Assembly (NCBI GenBank): GCA_021604805.1
Contig: BQJR01000001.1
Coordinates: 186,001 to 250,000 of the forward strand
Direction of reading: 5' to 3'
DNA from: Planctomycetota bacterium
Lineage (GTDB): Bacteria > Planctomycetota > B15-G4
DNA: 64,000 nt
How positions within the stretch are numbered: the first letter of the stretch is position 1; every line of letters begins with the position of its first letter. Positions 20,638-32,200 of this stretch are shown here, piece after piece. A model generated the notes under the pieces. That model made no database searches. It worked only from the letters and a program-made list of their open reading frames with translations, and was not told the DNA's origin. Made by a program: the position numbers and the translations under genes.

Positions 20638-22242
20638 TCAGCGCAGTTCGTTGAGTAGGGCTCGGGATTTTGGGTGCCAGGGGGCGGCGCTGAGGTCCTT
20701 GCTGAGCAGGCGGCGCGCATCCACGGGGTGACCGGCCTCGGCGTGCCAGGCGGCCACGTTGAAAAGCACCAGCGGATCGTCCGGCCAACGCTCGAGCAGT
20801 GACTCGGCATAGAAGACGAGCTCTTCCTCGTCGCGGCCGAGCCCCACCATCGCGATGAAGCGGTTGACCGCCGCCACGCGGTGTTGCGGTTCGTGCACGA
20901 GAGCGTTCTCGAAGCTCACGAGGGCTCGCTGCAAGTGTGCGGGATTCTCGTCGCGGGCGTAGGCCTGGAGCGCGGCGTCTCCGCGCTGAACCCAGAGGTC
21001 GGGATGTTCGGGCAGGCGTCGCAAGCCGGCTTCCACGAAGGCGGCGTCGTCGCGCCACACCTCGCTGCGACGAGCGGTCACCGGGGCCAGCACGATCACC
21101 AGAGCCAATGCGGCGACCGAGGAGGCGACCGGTTGCGCCAGGCTGCAACGCGCTGCCAACCACGCGAAGCCGAGGCAGGGGGCGAGTGAGAGTGCATAGA
21201 GGTAGCGTTCGTTGAGTGGACCTGCGAGGTCGGCGCGCGGGCCCGGGCTCAGCCAGGGCAGCAGCGCGAGCAAGCCCAGCGTCAGCACGCCGAAGCCGAG
21301 CACGCCCAGTTGTTCGCGTTGTCGCCACGCCCGCAGCGTCAGCGCGCCAAGCAACAGCAGCGCGATGATCCCGCCGACGACGCTTCGGTCGAGACCGTGG
21401 TGTTCGGCGAGCGGGTGCACGGGTGTCGGTTCGCCTGGCCACAACATCAATCGGAGCTGCGCGGGGATGGCGGCGAGCGTCGTCCACCAAGCGCTGGGCT
21501 CGGCTGCAGCGGCCTCGGGCAACCACGCGCCCGAATAGAGCCCCGCTCGCAAGGCTGCGTAGGTCACACCGGCGAGCACGGGAGCGAACAGGCTGCGACG
21601 CCACGAGAGTCCTGCGCTGTGGGCCAGGAGCACGGCCAAGGGCAGGAACACGACGCCCGTTTCCTTGCACAGCAGCGCCGCGACGAAGAGCGCCGCCGCG
21701 CCCACGTCCACGAGTTGCGGACGAACGCCGGATGGAGCGCCGGCCGCAGAGTGCCGCGACGCGCTGAGCAGCGCGAGCAAGCCGAGCAGGCCCGCAGCGG
21801 TGGCGCCGACATCCATCCGACCCGAGAGCCAACTCACGGGCTCGGCGTGCACTGGGTGCAGCGCGAAGAGTGTGGCGCCGAGCAAGGCCGCGCCGCGCTT
21901 CAGCCCGAGCCGCAGCATGAGTGCGAAGAAGGCCAAGCTGGCGAGGGCGTGGAGCAGCAGCGTTCCCACGTGACCGAGCCAGAGGAAGCCCGCCTGAGAC
22001 GCCCCCGCGAGTTGCGCCTCGATCCGATAGCTGGCCAGCACGAGCGGTCGCCAGAGCCCGCTGGCTTCGTCGGACGAGTGGGGTTGCGCGAAGAGGTCGG
22101 CGCCCAACAGCTGCGTCCAGGACACGTCGGGCGAGAGCGCGCTGCTGCCCGGACCGCGGAAGACGTGGTCGTCCCAGACATGATCGAAGTCACGCACCTG
22201 GGCGAACGGCAGCAACGCGGCGATCAGCACGATCCACCACAT
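20638..22242 (-). CDS. GT-C-type membrane glycosyltransferase-like protein with C-terminal TPRs
   Basis: The product has about ten membrane segments followed by a soluble TPR-like tail (about 150 residues with ALVSFENALVHEPQHRVAAVN and LLERWPDDPLVLFNVAAWHAEAG). The first loop holds DHVWDDHVF, an acidic pair as in GT-C enzymes. ATLFALHPVHAEPVSWLSGRMD matches the TMTC/GT105 family and its bacterial relatives, which mannosylate or otherwise glycosylate proteins using lipid-linked sugars. I chose the ATG at 22242 (534 residues). A GTG at 22329 is possible but leaves only 11 bases to the divergent neighbour, and the extra codons (CTA, ACA, CCT, GCA, CGA) are unlike the GC-ending codons of the body. 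Confidence 0.72.
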   Translation of the reverse strand: MWWIVLIAALLPFAQVRDFDHVWDDHVFRGPGSSALSPDVSWTQLLGADLFAQPHSSDEASGLWRPLVLASYRIEAQLAGASQAGFLWLGHVGTLLLHALASLAFFALMLRLGLKRGAALLGATLFALHPVHAEPVSWLSGRMDVGATAAGLLGLLALLSASRHSAAGAPSGVRPQLVDVGAAALFVAALLCKETGVVFLPLAVLLAHSAGLSWRRSLFAPVLAGVTYAALRAGLYSGAWLPEAAAAEPSAWWTTLAAIPAQLRLMLWPGEPTPVHPLAEHHGLDRSVVGGIIALLLLGALTLRAWRQREQLGVLGFGVLTLGLLALLPWLSPGPRADLAGPLNERYLYALSLAPCLGFAWLAARCSLAQPVASSVAALALVIVLAPVTARRSEVWRDDAAFVEAGLRRLPEHPDLWVQRGDAALQAYARDENPAHLQRALVSFENALVHEPQHRVAAVNRFIAMVGLGRDEEELVFYAESLLERWPDDPLVLFNVAAWHAEAGHPVDARRLLSKDLSAAPWHPKSRALLNELR

Positions 22243-22340
22243 GGCGGCCGCACGGCGCGGCGCCACAGGCACATCGGCTCGTGCGCTGTCGTTGCGACGG
22301 ACGCTAGGTGTGTCTAGGCTCGCGCTCACGAGGGAGTTCC

Positions 22341-23285
22341 ATGATCACTTGCTTGCTGACCATCTTCGCCATGCTGCTCGGCGCCGCGCCGAGCGACGAC
22401 CCCGCGCTGACCGCCGAACGCACACCGGCCGAAGTGCTGGCCAATGCCGCTCGTTTCCAGCGCGGTGACACGCCGCTCGAAGCGCGCCCCGAGCGATTCC
22501 ATGGTCGCTTCTACGTCACGATCCACAAGCCTGAGGGTGGGACGGTCACACTCGGGATCGAACGTTTCTGGACGCGCCACCCCGAGCGTGTGCTCACCCG
22601 CCGCCAGGACGGCGTGCTCGAGAGCGACACCTCGGTCGGCTACGACGGCAGCACCGCCTGGTTCCAAGACCATCGCACGGGCGACGTCCTGCTCTACAGC
22701 GCCGACCCGGTGGCTTTCGAGGCCGACCTCGCCTTGCTGCGTCAGGATCTGCGCCTCACCGAGATGTTGCTCGAGTCGGCGCTCATCGATTCGCTGGCGC
22801 CGAGGTTGCGCGACGTGCGCGTGCTGCGTCGCGAAACGCTGCTCGACTCCTACGACGACCCGCATCCCGTCACCGTGATCAGCGCGGTGATGGACGACGA
22901 AATCTACGGTCCCGACCCCAGCGCCCCCCCGCCGAGCGCGGGCGCCAGCGCACCGCGCCTGCGCGTGCAGCTCGCCGTCGACGACGACACGGGCGCGATC
23001 CGTCGCGTTCGCTTGGCCACGATGGATCGCTCCGAGGTGCGCTCGATGGAGCTGCACGTGAAGGAACACGCGCGCAACACGCAGGGGCTTCAGGTGCCGG
23101 CGATGCTCGACCTCTACGAGGATGGTGAGCTGAGTTTGCGCCTCGGCGTCGTTCCGGCGAGCGATTCCGACGACGTCGTGTTCGAGATCGATCCCGAACT
23201 CGACCTCACGCGCTTCGACGTGCCCGACAGCTCGGCGGGCGCGCCCCCCACCGACGCCGACCAGCCCACCGACGACGCGCGCTGA
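22341..23285 (+). CDS. Secreted protein of unknown function
   Basis: The ATG at 22341 has AGGGAG four bases upstream. The 314-residue product starts with a signal peptide (MITCLLTIFAMLLGAAP). The body reads FHGRFYVTIHKPEGGTVTLGIERFW and VGYDGSTAWFQDHRTGDVLLYS, which looks like a LolA/LolB- or outer-membrane lipoprotein-sorting-like beta-sheet fold. I cannot confirm that family. The C-terminus is acidic and Pro/Asp-rich. It is divergent from the membrane glycosyltransferase-like gene and its stop is 2 bases from the convergent mutL stop. Confidence 0.6.
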   Translation: MITCLLTIFAMLLGAAPSDDPALTAERTPAEVLANAARFQRGDTPLEARPERFHGRFYVTIHKPEGGTVTLGIERFWTRHPERVLTRRQDGVLESDTSVGYDGSTAWFQDHRTGDVLLYSADPVAFEADLALLRQDLRLTEMLLESALIDSLAPRLRDVRVLRRETLLDSYDDPHPVTVISAVMDDEIYGPDPSAPPPSAGASAPRLRVQLAVDDDTGAIRRVRLATMDRSEVRSMELHVKEHARNTQGLQVPAMLDLYEDGELSLRLGVVPASDSDDVVFEIDPELDLTRFDVPDSSAGAPPTDADQPTDDAR

Positions 23286-23287
23286 GT

Positions 23288-25069
23288 TCAGAACCCGTCG
23301 CGCTTGAAGAGCTTCTCGAGCTCGGCGCGTCCGATGACGAGTCGTGTGGGGCGACCGTGCGGGCAACTGCTGTCGTGTTCGAGCAGCTCGCCTTGTTCGA
23401 GCAGCGCGGCGATCTGATCTTCGCCGAGCGGGTCGCCCGCTTTCACAGCCGCGTGACAGGCCATGGTGAACAGGCGGCGGTCGAGTCCGTTGGGGATGCC
23501 GCCGTGGACCTCCGGCGGATCGATGAGCGCGCGCACCAACTCCGTGAGGCTCTCGTTGCGCAGCACAGCGGGCACCGCGCGCACCGCCAAGGTGTCGGGA
23601 CCGAAGGGTTCGATCTCGAGCCCCATCTTGGCGAGCTCGGGAGCCATCTCTTCGGCGCGCGCACACTCCAGCGGCTGGAGGCTCACGGTTTCAGGAACGA
23701 GCAGACGTTGACTCTCGATGCGACCCGCGGCGAGATCGTTCTGCAAGCGTGCGTAGAGGATGCGCTCGTGGAGTGCGTGTTGATCGATGAGCACGAAGCC
23801 GTCGGGGCTGTCGTGAACCAAGTAGGTGTCGAGCACCTGGATGAAGCGTCGTGCCGCGCGGATGCCCGACACGAAGCTCGTGCCTTCGTGGACCTTGGCA
23901 GCCTCGTGTGCTGCGGGTGTGCCGCTGGCGGCTGAGCTCGGGAAGCTCGCTGGCGGGAAGCTCGCGGGGCCGCCCGTCGCTTGCTGACTCGCGTCGCCAC
24001 TGCCACTCTGCAGTTCGCTTCGAGCTGCGGGCGTGGCGCTCGGCCAGGGCGCCGCGATGTGCTCGGCGCGGACACGCGGCGCCAGGTCGGCCGCGAGCAG
24101 CGCATCGCGGCAGGCACGCCGCACGAGTCCGAAGAGCGCTTCTCGATCACGGAAGCGCACCTCGGCCTTGGTCGGGTGCACGTTCACGTCGACACGTTCG
24201 GGATCCATGTGCAGCATCAGCACGAAGGACGCGCGCAGGCTCGGCGGCAGGAAGTCCTTGCAGGCCACGTGCACGGCGGAGAGCAACTGGCGGTCTTGGA
24301 TGGCGCGCTCGTTGACGAACACTTGCTGGCAGCGCGGGCGCGCGCGCGCCGCGCCGGGCAGGCTCAGCAGGCCTTCCACGCGCAAGCCTTCACGTTCGCC
24401 GCTGAGGGGGATCATGTTCTCGGCGAGCTCAGCGCCGTAGACACGCTCCACCCGCGCGACGAGGTCGTCGGGGCCTTCGCTCTGGAAGCGCACACGGCCG
24501 TCGACCTCCACGCGCCAGCGCACGCCGGGGTGCACCAGCGAGAGCGTGGAACACACCTCGCGACAGCGCGCGGCTTCGGTGCTCTTGGCGCCCAGGAAGC
24601 GGCGGCGCGCGGGCGTGTTGAAGAACAGGTCGCGGATCTCGAGCGTGGTGCCGCGCGGCGCCGCGGTCGGGCGCGGCTCGCTCAGCACGCCGGCGCGACA
24701 CACCACTTCCCACCCTTCGCCAGCATTTCCCGTGGCGGTGACCAGGCGGGCGTGGGAGACCGCAGCGATGCTCGACAAGGCCTCCCCGCGGAAGCCGAAG
24801 GAACCGATGTGGAACAGGTCGTCGACATCCACGAGCTTGGAGGTGGCGTGCGAGGCGAAGGCCAGGCCGAGGTCGTCGTCGCCGATGCCCACGCCGTCGT
24901 CGGCCACGCGCAACAGACCCAGGCCGCCGTCATCGATGCTCACGTCGATGCGCGTGGCGCGTGCGTCGAGCGCGTTCTCGATGAGCTCCTTGATCACGGA
25001 GGAAGGTCGGTCGACGACCTCACCGGCCGCGATGCGATCGATGACGGCTTGCGGGAGTGCGCGGATCAT
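23288..25069 (-). CDS. mutL: DNA mismatch repair protein MutL
   Basis: MutL couples mismatch recognition by MutS to strand removal. The N-terminal GHKL ATPase shows ELIENALDARAT (residues 29-40), DDGVGI (58-63) and GSFGFRGEALSSI. The 593-residue length includes a low-complexity Ser/Ala/Pro linker (about 340-395) and a C-terminal dimerisation domain. Nuclease-type motifs are partly kept: DQHA at 429-432 with Glu435, ACHAAVK (537-543) and CPHGRPT (569-575). The last Glu of the DQHA motif is Ala440. The ATG at 25069 overlaps the holA stop. Confidence 0.95.
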   Translation of the reverse strand: MIRALPQAVIDRIAAGEVVDRPSSVIKELIENALDARATRIDVSIDDGGLGLLRVADDGVGIGDDDLGLAFASHATSKLVDVDDLFHIGSFGFRGEALSSIAAVSHARLVTATGNAGEGWEVVCRAGVLSEPRPTAAPRGTTLEIRDLFFNTPARRRFLGAKSTEAARCREVCSTLSLVHPGVRWRVEVDGRVRFQSEGPDDLVARVERVYGAELAENMIPLSGEREGLRVEGLLSLPGAARARPRCQQVFVNERAIQDRQLLSAVHVACKDFLPPSLRASFVLMLHMDPERVDVNVHPTKAEVRFRDREALFGLVRRACRDALLAADLAPRVRAEHIAAPWPSATPAARSELQSGSGDASQQATGGPASFPPASFPSSAASGTPAAHEAAKVHEGTSFVSGIRAARRFIQVLDTYLVHDSPDGFVLIDQHALHERILYARLQNDLAAGRIESQRLLVPETVSLQPLECARAEEMAPELAKMGLEIEPFGPDTLAVRAVPAVLRNESLTELVRALIDPPEVHGGIPNGLDRRLFTMACHAAVKAGDPLGEDQIAALLEQGELLEHDSSCPHGRPTRLVIGRAELEKLFKRDGF

Positions 25070-26228
25070 CCGGCTCGTTGTGCTCGCTGGGTGGACGTGT
25101 CTTTCGAGTGCAGTGCGCGTACGAGCCGCACGGTCATGGCGTGCAGGCTCGCGCCTTCACCATCGCGCAAGCGACGCAGCGCGATCAGGCCGACGCGGAA
25201 AGCGCGCCGACTCCCGTGTGGGCTGAGCCGGCGCAAGTCGCGTTCGAGGAACACGCGCGGGCCGCCACGACCGAGGATGCGATCGAGTTCGGCGCTCTGT
25301 TCGCTGCGCCGCTCCCAGGGTTTGGCCGTGAGCGCGGCGCGCAGGCCGGCGTCGAGTCGTTCGTGGGCTTCGACCACGCGCCCGAGCTTGGAGAGCAGTC
25401 CGCGCAACACCGTGTCGGTGACGAGCGCGCCGACCACGAGGCGCCCGAAGGGATCGTGCACGCCCTCGCGTTGCATGCGGTCGGTGAGTTGCAGCGCGTC
25501 GGAGAGGCGACCTTCGGCGAGCGCGTCTTCCCAGAGCCCGAGCAGGCGCACGCTGCTGTGGCGCACGTGTTGTGCGATGAACTCTGGTGTCAGCGCGGCG
25601 CCGTCGTCGAGCAGGGCGTGCAGTCCGTCGAGGGTGCGCAGCAGGCGCCCGGGTTCGTTGCCGATGCGTTCAGCAAGCGACTGAGCGCTGCGCAAGTCGA
25701 GCGGGCGTCCGAGCAAACTCGACTCGGCGACGAGCCACTCGTTGAGGTCGGTTTGCAGGTACGGGCCGCCTTGGTGCCACGGCGGCGGGCCGTCGCGCAG
25801 CACGGGCAGGTTGATGTGACCGCCGAGTTTGTTCAGGCGTTTCCCGAGCTTGGTGCGTCCGTCGAGATGCTCGATGGTGACGAGCAATCGGTGCGGCGGT
25901 TCGTCGCGCTCGAGCGCCTGTGCGATGTTCGCGGCGCGCGCGCCTGAGAACAGCTTGCCCACGTCGCGGGCGAGCACGAGCTGTCGGCCGCCGAAGAGCG
26001 TCGGCGTGGTCCACAAGTCGATGAGGCGTTGCTGCGCGAGCTTGTCGCTCTCACCGGCGCGTGGCGCGAAGACCTCGACCTCTCCGCGCGCGCGCGTGAT
26101 GACGGCGTCGATCAATCGCTCTTTCACGGCGGGCGCTTCGCCGCTGATCACCGTGAGCGGCGCGAGCGCTTCGCTCTGCAGGCGACGCAGCCCCTCGCTC
26201 CAAACGTCGACGAAGCTCTTGCCCTTGC

Positions 26229-26232
<4 letters not shown>
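25066..26232 (-). CDS. holA: DNA polymerase III delta subunit-like protein
   Basis: HolA opens the sliding clamp as part of the clamp loader. The 388-residue protein has the HolA layout: an early VISGEAPAVKERLIDAVI, then FGGRQLVLARDVGKL, a HRLLVTIEHLDGRTKLGKRL stretch, and NEPGRLLRTLDGLHALLDDG leading to a helical C-terminal domain. The Walker A loop is absent, as usual for delta. Sequence is divergent from E. coli. It sits between ubiA and mutL with ATGA overlaps on both sides. Confidence 0.82.
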
Positions 26233-27100
<868 letters not shown>

Positions 27101-27104
<4 letters not shown>

Positions 27105-27691
27105 GCCTCGCCCTCGTCGGGGCGCCAGGTGCGTCGTAAGGGCACGTTGAGGTCGGCGGCATCGAGCGCACGATCGACGACGAAAGCGATCATGTCGTCG
27201 ATGCTGGCGGGTTGTGTGTAGAAAGCGGGCATCGCAGGCACGATGCGCACGCCCAGCTCGGCGAGCGTGCTGAGGTGACGCAGGTGCAACGCGGAGAGTG
27301 GTGTCTCGCGCGGGACGAGGATGAGCGGGCGGCGTTCCTTCATCACCACGTCGGCGGCGCGCTCGAGCAGGTTGCTGGAGAGGCCGGCGGCGATGCGCCC
27401 CACCGTGCCCATCGAACAGGGCACCACGATCATGGCGCGCGGAACCTGGCTGCCGCTCGCGGGGCGCGCGGCGATGTCGTCGATCGAGAGGCGTTCGACG
27501 TGTGAGCGTGGTGGCTCGTCGAACCAACTCAGCGGGTCGGCACTGAGCCCGTGTTCGATGCCGAGTACCTTCTCTCCGGCAGGTGACACGAGCACGTGCA
27601 CATCGTGACCTTGCTCGGCCAGTCGCTGGACGCAACGCACGCCATAGATCACCCCCGAGGCTCCAGTGATCGCCACGAGGGGAGGATTCAT
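27101..27691 (-). CDS. ubiX: Flavin prenyltransferase UbiX
   Basis: UbiX makes prenylated FMN, the cofactor of UbiD-type decarboxylases. The 196-residue protein has the GITGASG-like VAITGASGVIYGVR start, PCSMGTVGRIAAGLSSNLLERAADV (in two parts), ERRPLILVPRETPLS and MPAFYTQP, all family signatures. The ATG at 27691 has GAGG-type context. No ubiD lies in the window, so the decarboxylase must be elsewhere. Confidence 0.95.
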
Positions 27692-27704
27692 GGGAAGGGC
27701 GGTC

Positions 27705-28454
27705 TCAGGTCGTTGCGAGTACCCGCAGGTCGCACAGCACGTCGTAGAACACGTGCATGTAGACCACCACCGCCAGGCCACGCCAGGCGAAGAGCAGGCC
27801 CAGGATTGTACCGGCGAGCGCGCGGAACACGAACCGCGCGGGTTCCAGTGGTTCGCCCGTCTCGCCCATGTGGTGGTAGAGCGCGAAGATCGCAGCCGAA
27901 ACGAGGACGGCGCCCCCCAAGGCCACGCCGCGGCGCCAGCGCAGCACTTGCGTGCCCAGCAGCACGAGCCCTCCCATCAATCCGAGCCGGAACACGAGCT
28001 CCTCCCAGAGCCCTGCGCCGACGCTGAGGGCGAAGGGCACCCAGGCCCCGCTCGGCTCCACGAGCGTCGGCGAGGCGGACAGCGGCAGGCCCAGGCGATG
28101 CACGAGCGCGCCCAAGGCCGGGCCGAGCAGGAGCGCCAACCCTGCCGACTCCGCCAAGATCAGGTAGGGCCGCGCGACCTGAGCGCGGTTGCGTCGGCTC
28201 GACAGCGTCCAGAGCAGCGAGGCGATCACCAGCGCGCTGAGAGTGGCGCGACGCAGGTAGAGCAGCGTTGCGTCGGGGAGCGGCGCGAGCAGCTGCGAGA
28301 CGCTCCACTCGGCGCTGTTGCGCAGGTTGGGGGCGAGCAGCGGCATGCCGACTTCGTAGGCCACCAGCAGCGGCACGACGAGCACGAGGGATCGCCCGAT
28401 GTCGCGCGATTCCGTCAGGTACAGAGAGAGTCGTGAAGGCTTCTTTGCCGTCAA
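27705..28454 (-). CDS. CPBP-family intramembrane metalloprotease
   Basis: The 249-residue protein has about seven membrane segments and the CPBP/Abi motifs: WEELVFRLGL (EExxxR), ALYHHMG (FxxxH-like) and the final HVFYDV. These membrane proteases process prenylated or other membrane proteins; bacterial substrates are mostly unknown. It begins with TTG at 28454, overlapping the menG stop (TTGA), and precedes ubiX by 13 bases. Its place between quinone genes may be only operon packing. Confidence 0.85.
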   Translation of the reverse strand: MTAKKPSRLSLYLTESRDIGRSLVLVVPLLVAYEVGMPLLAPNLRNSAEWSVSQLLAPLPDATLLYLRRATLSALVIASLLWTLSSRRNRAQVARPYLILAESAGLALLLGPALGALVHRLGLPLSASPTLVEPSGAWVPFALSVGAGLWEELVFRLGLMGGLVLLGTQVLRWRRGVALGGAVLVSAAIFALYHHMGETGEPLEPARFVFRALAGTILGLLFAWRGLAVVVYMHVFYDVLCDLRVLATT

Positions 28455-29191
28455 GTATCCGGTCGCTCAGCCACGTGCAACACCACTGCTCCTCCGAGGA
28501 ACGGGCGTTGCTCGAGAACTGAGAGACCAGCCGACTCCAGCTCCCTGGCGAGCTCTTCTGGTGTGGGGAAGGCCCACACCGACTCAGGCAGGTAGCGGTA
28601 CGCGTCGATCTCGCTTCCGGAGAGCATCCGTCCCACGAGGGGCAGGATGCGAAAGAAGTAGAAGCGATAGAAGGCTGAGAACCAGGAACGCGGCGGCTTG
28701 CTGAACTCCAGGATCAGCAGGCGTCCCTTGGGGCGCAGGATGCGAGCAGCCTCGCGCAAGGCGGCGGGAGGATCCTGAACGTTGCGCAAACCGAAGGCCA
28801 CGGTGGCAGCCGCGAAGGACCGATCGGGGTAGGGCTGTGCGAGCGCGTCACTGACCAAGAAGTGAGGCGGGGCCCCACGTTCGGGGCGACACTTCTCAGG
28901 CGCGCGCGCCACCATGGCTTCGCAGAAGTCGGAGGCGTGGACAGCGTGCCCCTCACCGAGCAGCGGGGCCATGGCGAGCGCCACGTCGCCTGTGCCGGTG
29001 CAGAAGTCGAACACGCGTTCGCCCGGCTGGAGTTCGGGGAGACGCGCGAGCATCTCTCGGCGCCAGCGCTGGTCGAGCCCCATCGACAAGACCCGGTTGA
29101 GCAGGTCGTAGCGAGGTGCAATCGAGGCGAACATTCCCCGGACCTCGCGGCCCTTGTCGGGAGCCGCGGGGTCCGGGCTCGTGCGTGTCAT
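28451..29191 (-). CDS. menG: Demethylmenaquinone methyltransferase (UbiE/MenG family)
   Basis: The 246-residue SAM-dependent enzyme performs the C-methylation of the quinone ring. Signature stretches are FASIAPRYDLLNRVLSMGLD, the SAM loop VFDFCTGTGDVAL, ATVAFGLRNVQDPPAALREA and RILRPKGRLLILEFS, and YRYLPESVWAFPTPEELA. It opens the menG-CPBP-ubiX-ubiA-holA-mutL run. The demethylmenaquinone substrate rather than the ubiquinone precursor is inferred from the neighbours. Confidence 0.93.
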   Translation of the reverse strand: MTRTSPDPAAPDKGREVRGMFASIAPRYDLLNRVLSMGLDQRWRREMLARLPELQPGERVFDFCTGTGDVALAMAPLLGEGHAVHASDFCEAMVARAPEKCRPERGAPPHFLVSDALAQPYPDRSFAAATVAFGLRNVQDPPAALREAARILRPKGRLLILEFSKPPRSWFSAFYRFYFFRILPLVGRMLSGSEIDAYRYLPESVWAFPTPEELARELESAGLSVLEQRPFLGGAVVLHVAERPDT

Positions 29192-29258
29192 GGTCGGGGG
29201 CTCAGGCTCTCAATCCGATGAGACGCGCAAGAAGTCACAGCGAGTCGACGCGATCCGA

Positions 29259-32200
29259 TCACTGACCGAAGAACGTGGCCAGCTTGGTGGGCTCGCCGCC
29301 TGGGGTCAGGATGGTGCGCTGGTGGGTGCCTTGCGAGATGTCGAAGACCTCGATGATGCCGCCCGACACCGACAGGTAGACGCGGTCCGGGTCCCAACGA
29401 GCACCCAGCGTGGTCAACGGGTTGTTCCAGGACGCGAGCGGGTACTTCGAGTTACGCGGCAGCGTCACACCACCGATGTCGATCTCGATGGCGCCCGCGT
29501 TGAACAGGTTGTTGTTGCTGCCGTAGTTGCTGTCTTCGACGCGCCGACGGTTGTGGTCGCTGATTGCGACGTCGTAGGCGATGCCGCTGGCCGTCGACTG
29601 GTACTGCTGCTTGATCTCGAAGACCTTGTCGCCAAAGTTCGGCGCCAACGCGTTGATGTTGAAGGTGCTCTGGCCGGGCGAGCTGTCCTTGCTGTAGGCG
29701 ATGCGGCTGATCATGGCCTGGCCCGTCTCGGCGCTGCGGTGTGCCACGTAGGCGCCGATGGTGCGTGAGAACGGGTCGAGCGGAGCCGACGGGTCGAAGG
29801 CCATTCCGCGCGGGTCGTCCATGTCGATGAAGGACACCTGGCCGTCGTCGTCACCCTGGGCGATGGCGCCGAGGATGTTGTCGAAACCGATGCCCGCGAC
29901 ACCCGAAGGACCACTCTCGAACACCACAACGCTGTCGTTGCCGCCGTTCGAGATGAAGCCGTGGTAGGTGCCGCTCTGGAAGGCGGGGCCGCCACCAGTT
30001 TCACGCATGCCGAGCGCCACGTCGTTCGGGCGGTTGATACCCGACTGCTCGAGCGTGCGACGCACCGCGCTGGAACCCACGTCGATGATGCTCACCGAGT
30101 TGCCCAAGCGGTTGAGGACGAACACGTCCTCGTTGTCAGGCGCCACGGCGACACCGCGCGGACCTTCGCCCACCGCGATGGTGTTGAGCACGGTCATGAA
30201 GTTCGGGGAGTCGGGATCCGAGTCGACGACCGAAACCGAGTTCGCACCCTGGTTGCTCACGTAGAGCAGGCGCAAGTCCGACGTCATGCCGAGACCCGTG
30301 GGGTCAGGTAGCGTGAGCGACGCGAGGACTTCCATGTTGTTCGAGTTGACGGCGTGCAGCTTCTTGTTGATGCCATCGGTCACGAACAGGAAGTTTCCGA
30401 TTTGCTGACGAGCCTGGAAGAAGGGGATTTGCAGTCCGCCCGGCTCGGCGGCTCCGGGGGCCGCTGCGTTGATGCCCACGAGGAGCACGGCGCCTGCGGT
30501 GTTGGTGCGCGGCACCGGACCCATGTGCAGGAACTTCGCCGGCGGGTTGGAGCCCGGGTCGCCGATGAAGGGACTCGAGAAACCCGCGCTCGGAAGGTAG
30601 GGCACGTCGAAGGTGTTCTCGTTGTCCTCGTTGCTGGTCGGGCTCAAGTGGATGAAGCCGTTGATCGGGTAGATCGGGCCCTGACCGGAACCGTCATCGA
30701 ACTGCATCACGGCGTCACGCGGGAAGACTTCGGATCCTTCGATGAGCACCGGGTCGCGACTCAGATCGCTTTGGTCGAAGATCACACCTGTGTGCGGCAG
30801 GCCCACGGGGAAGCGCATCGGCGGAGGGTTCGGCACGGGCGGATCGGCGATCGTGTTGTTGGGCACCGCGGTGGCCGTGGGCGTGTTGTAGGTCCGGCGG
30901 CTCTGCGGCACGGCGAACACGTTGCTGTCGTCGAAGTAGAGCGTGTCGAGGAAGTCGCCCACGACGACGTCGTTGACCAGCGCGAGCTCGGGGTCCGTGA
31001 GGAAGATCGAGCCCGAAGAGTCGCGCACCATGGTCTCGAAACCAGAGGATCCCTCGTTGACGCCAGGCACAGCACCGACGCCAGGCTCGGTGACCGTTCC
31101 CATCTGGATCGCGGCGCCCACGGCGAACTCGGACTCGATCGAGGCCGGCATGCAGTTCAAGCAGTTGCCTGCGGTGTAGCGACCGATGGTGCCGAAGGCA
31201 CGTGAGTGGCTGCCCGCTGCGATCGAACCGATGGCCGACCAGTTACCGAGACCTGCTTGGCCAGAAACGGGCGGCGGCAGGAAACGACTGGTGACAAGCG
31301 TGTTCTCAGAGCCGGTGTTCAAGGCGCTGCCGCCCGGAACGTTGGTGGTGAGACCCGAGCCCGACAGGTCCACGACGCCGAGACCCTTCGGGCCGAAGCC
31401 CACCACGACTGCTTGTGGCGCCACCGGAGCGTTCACGTAAGCGTCGGTGAGGTCGGAACCCACTCGGAAACTGCGGCACACGTTCCAGCCACCGTCGGAC
31501 ATGTCGTCGGCCTCGACGCCATTGATCAGCGTGTCGATGGCCGTGCCCGTGCCGCCGAAGAACAGCTTGCCTTCCAGGTCCATCGGGCCGGCGTTGACCT
31601 TCACGACCGTGGCGTTACCGATCTGGACGACGTTCTGACTCACGTCGGGGTTACCCAGGCCGAGCGCGGTGAGACCCTGCCACGGCGTGGTGACGGTTCC
31701 CGAGCGCGTGAAGTTGCCGTAGTTCGTGGGAATCGTGGGCACGGTCGTGGGCAGCGTGTTGTTCGACGTACCCAGGCCGGGCATCGCCACACCGACGGTC
31801 ACCACCGAGAAGGGCGGCAGCTCGACCAGCGGCTCGATGATGTAAGCCTGCAAGTTGTTCTGGTTCAGCGGGTAGATGTCGCAGGGCACGACACCACGCG
31901 GGAGCGTGGCGAGCGTGTTGTGCTGCGTGGGGAACAAACCGTTCACCGTCGGTCCACCGACGAACACACCGGCGCCGCTGGCCTGGGCGTCGGTGAGCGT
32001 GGCGTCCGGGTTGACGTTCTTGGCTTGCGGGTTGTTGACGCCGACCTGCACCGGCTGGTTGACCGCCAGGAAGATGCTCGGCGCCAGCGGTGCGCCCTGG
32101 ACCGCGGACACGAAGTCGGCGGCCGGGCTCGTGATCGGGCGCGTGTTGCCGTTGAACGGGAACACAACGCCTTCACCGGGCACCGAATGAATGGTGTGGC

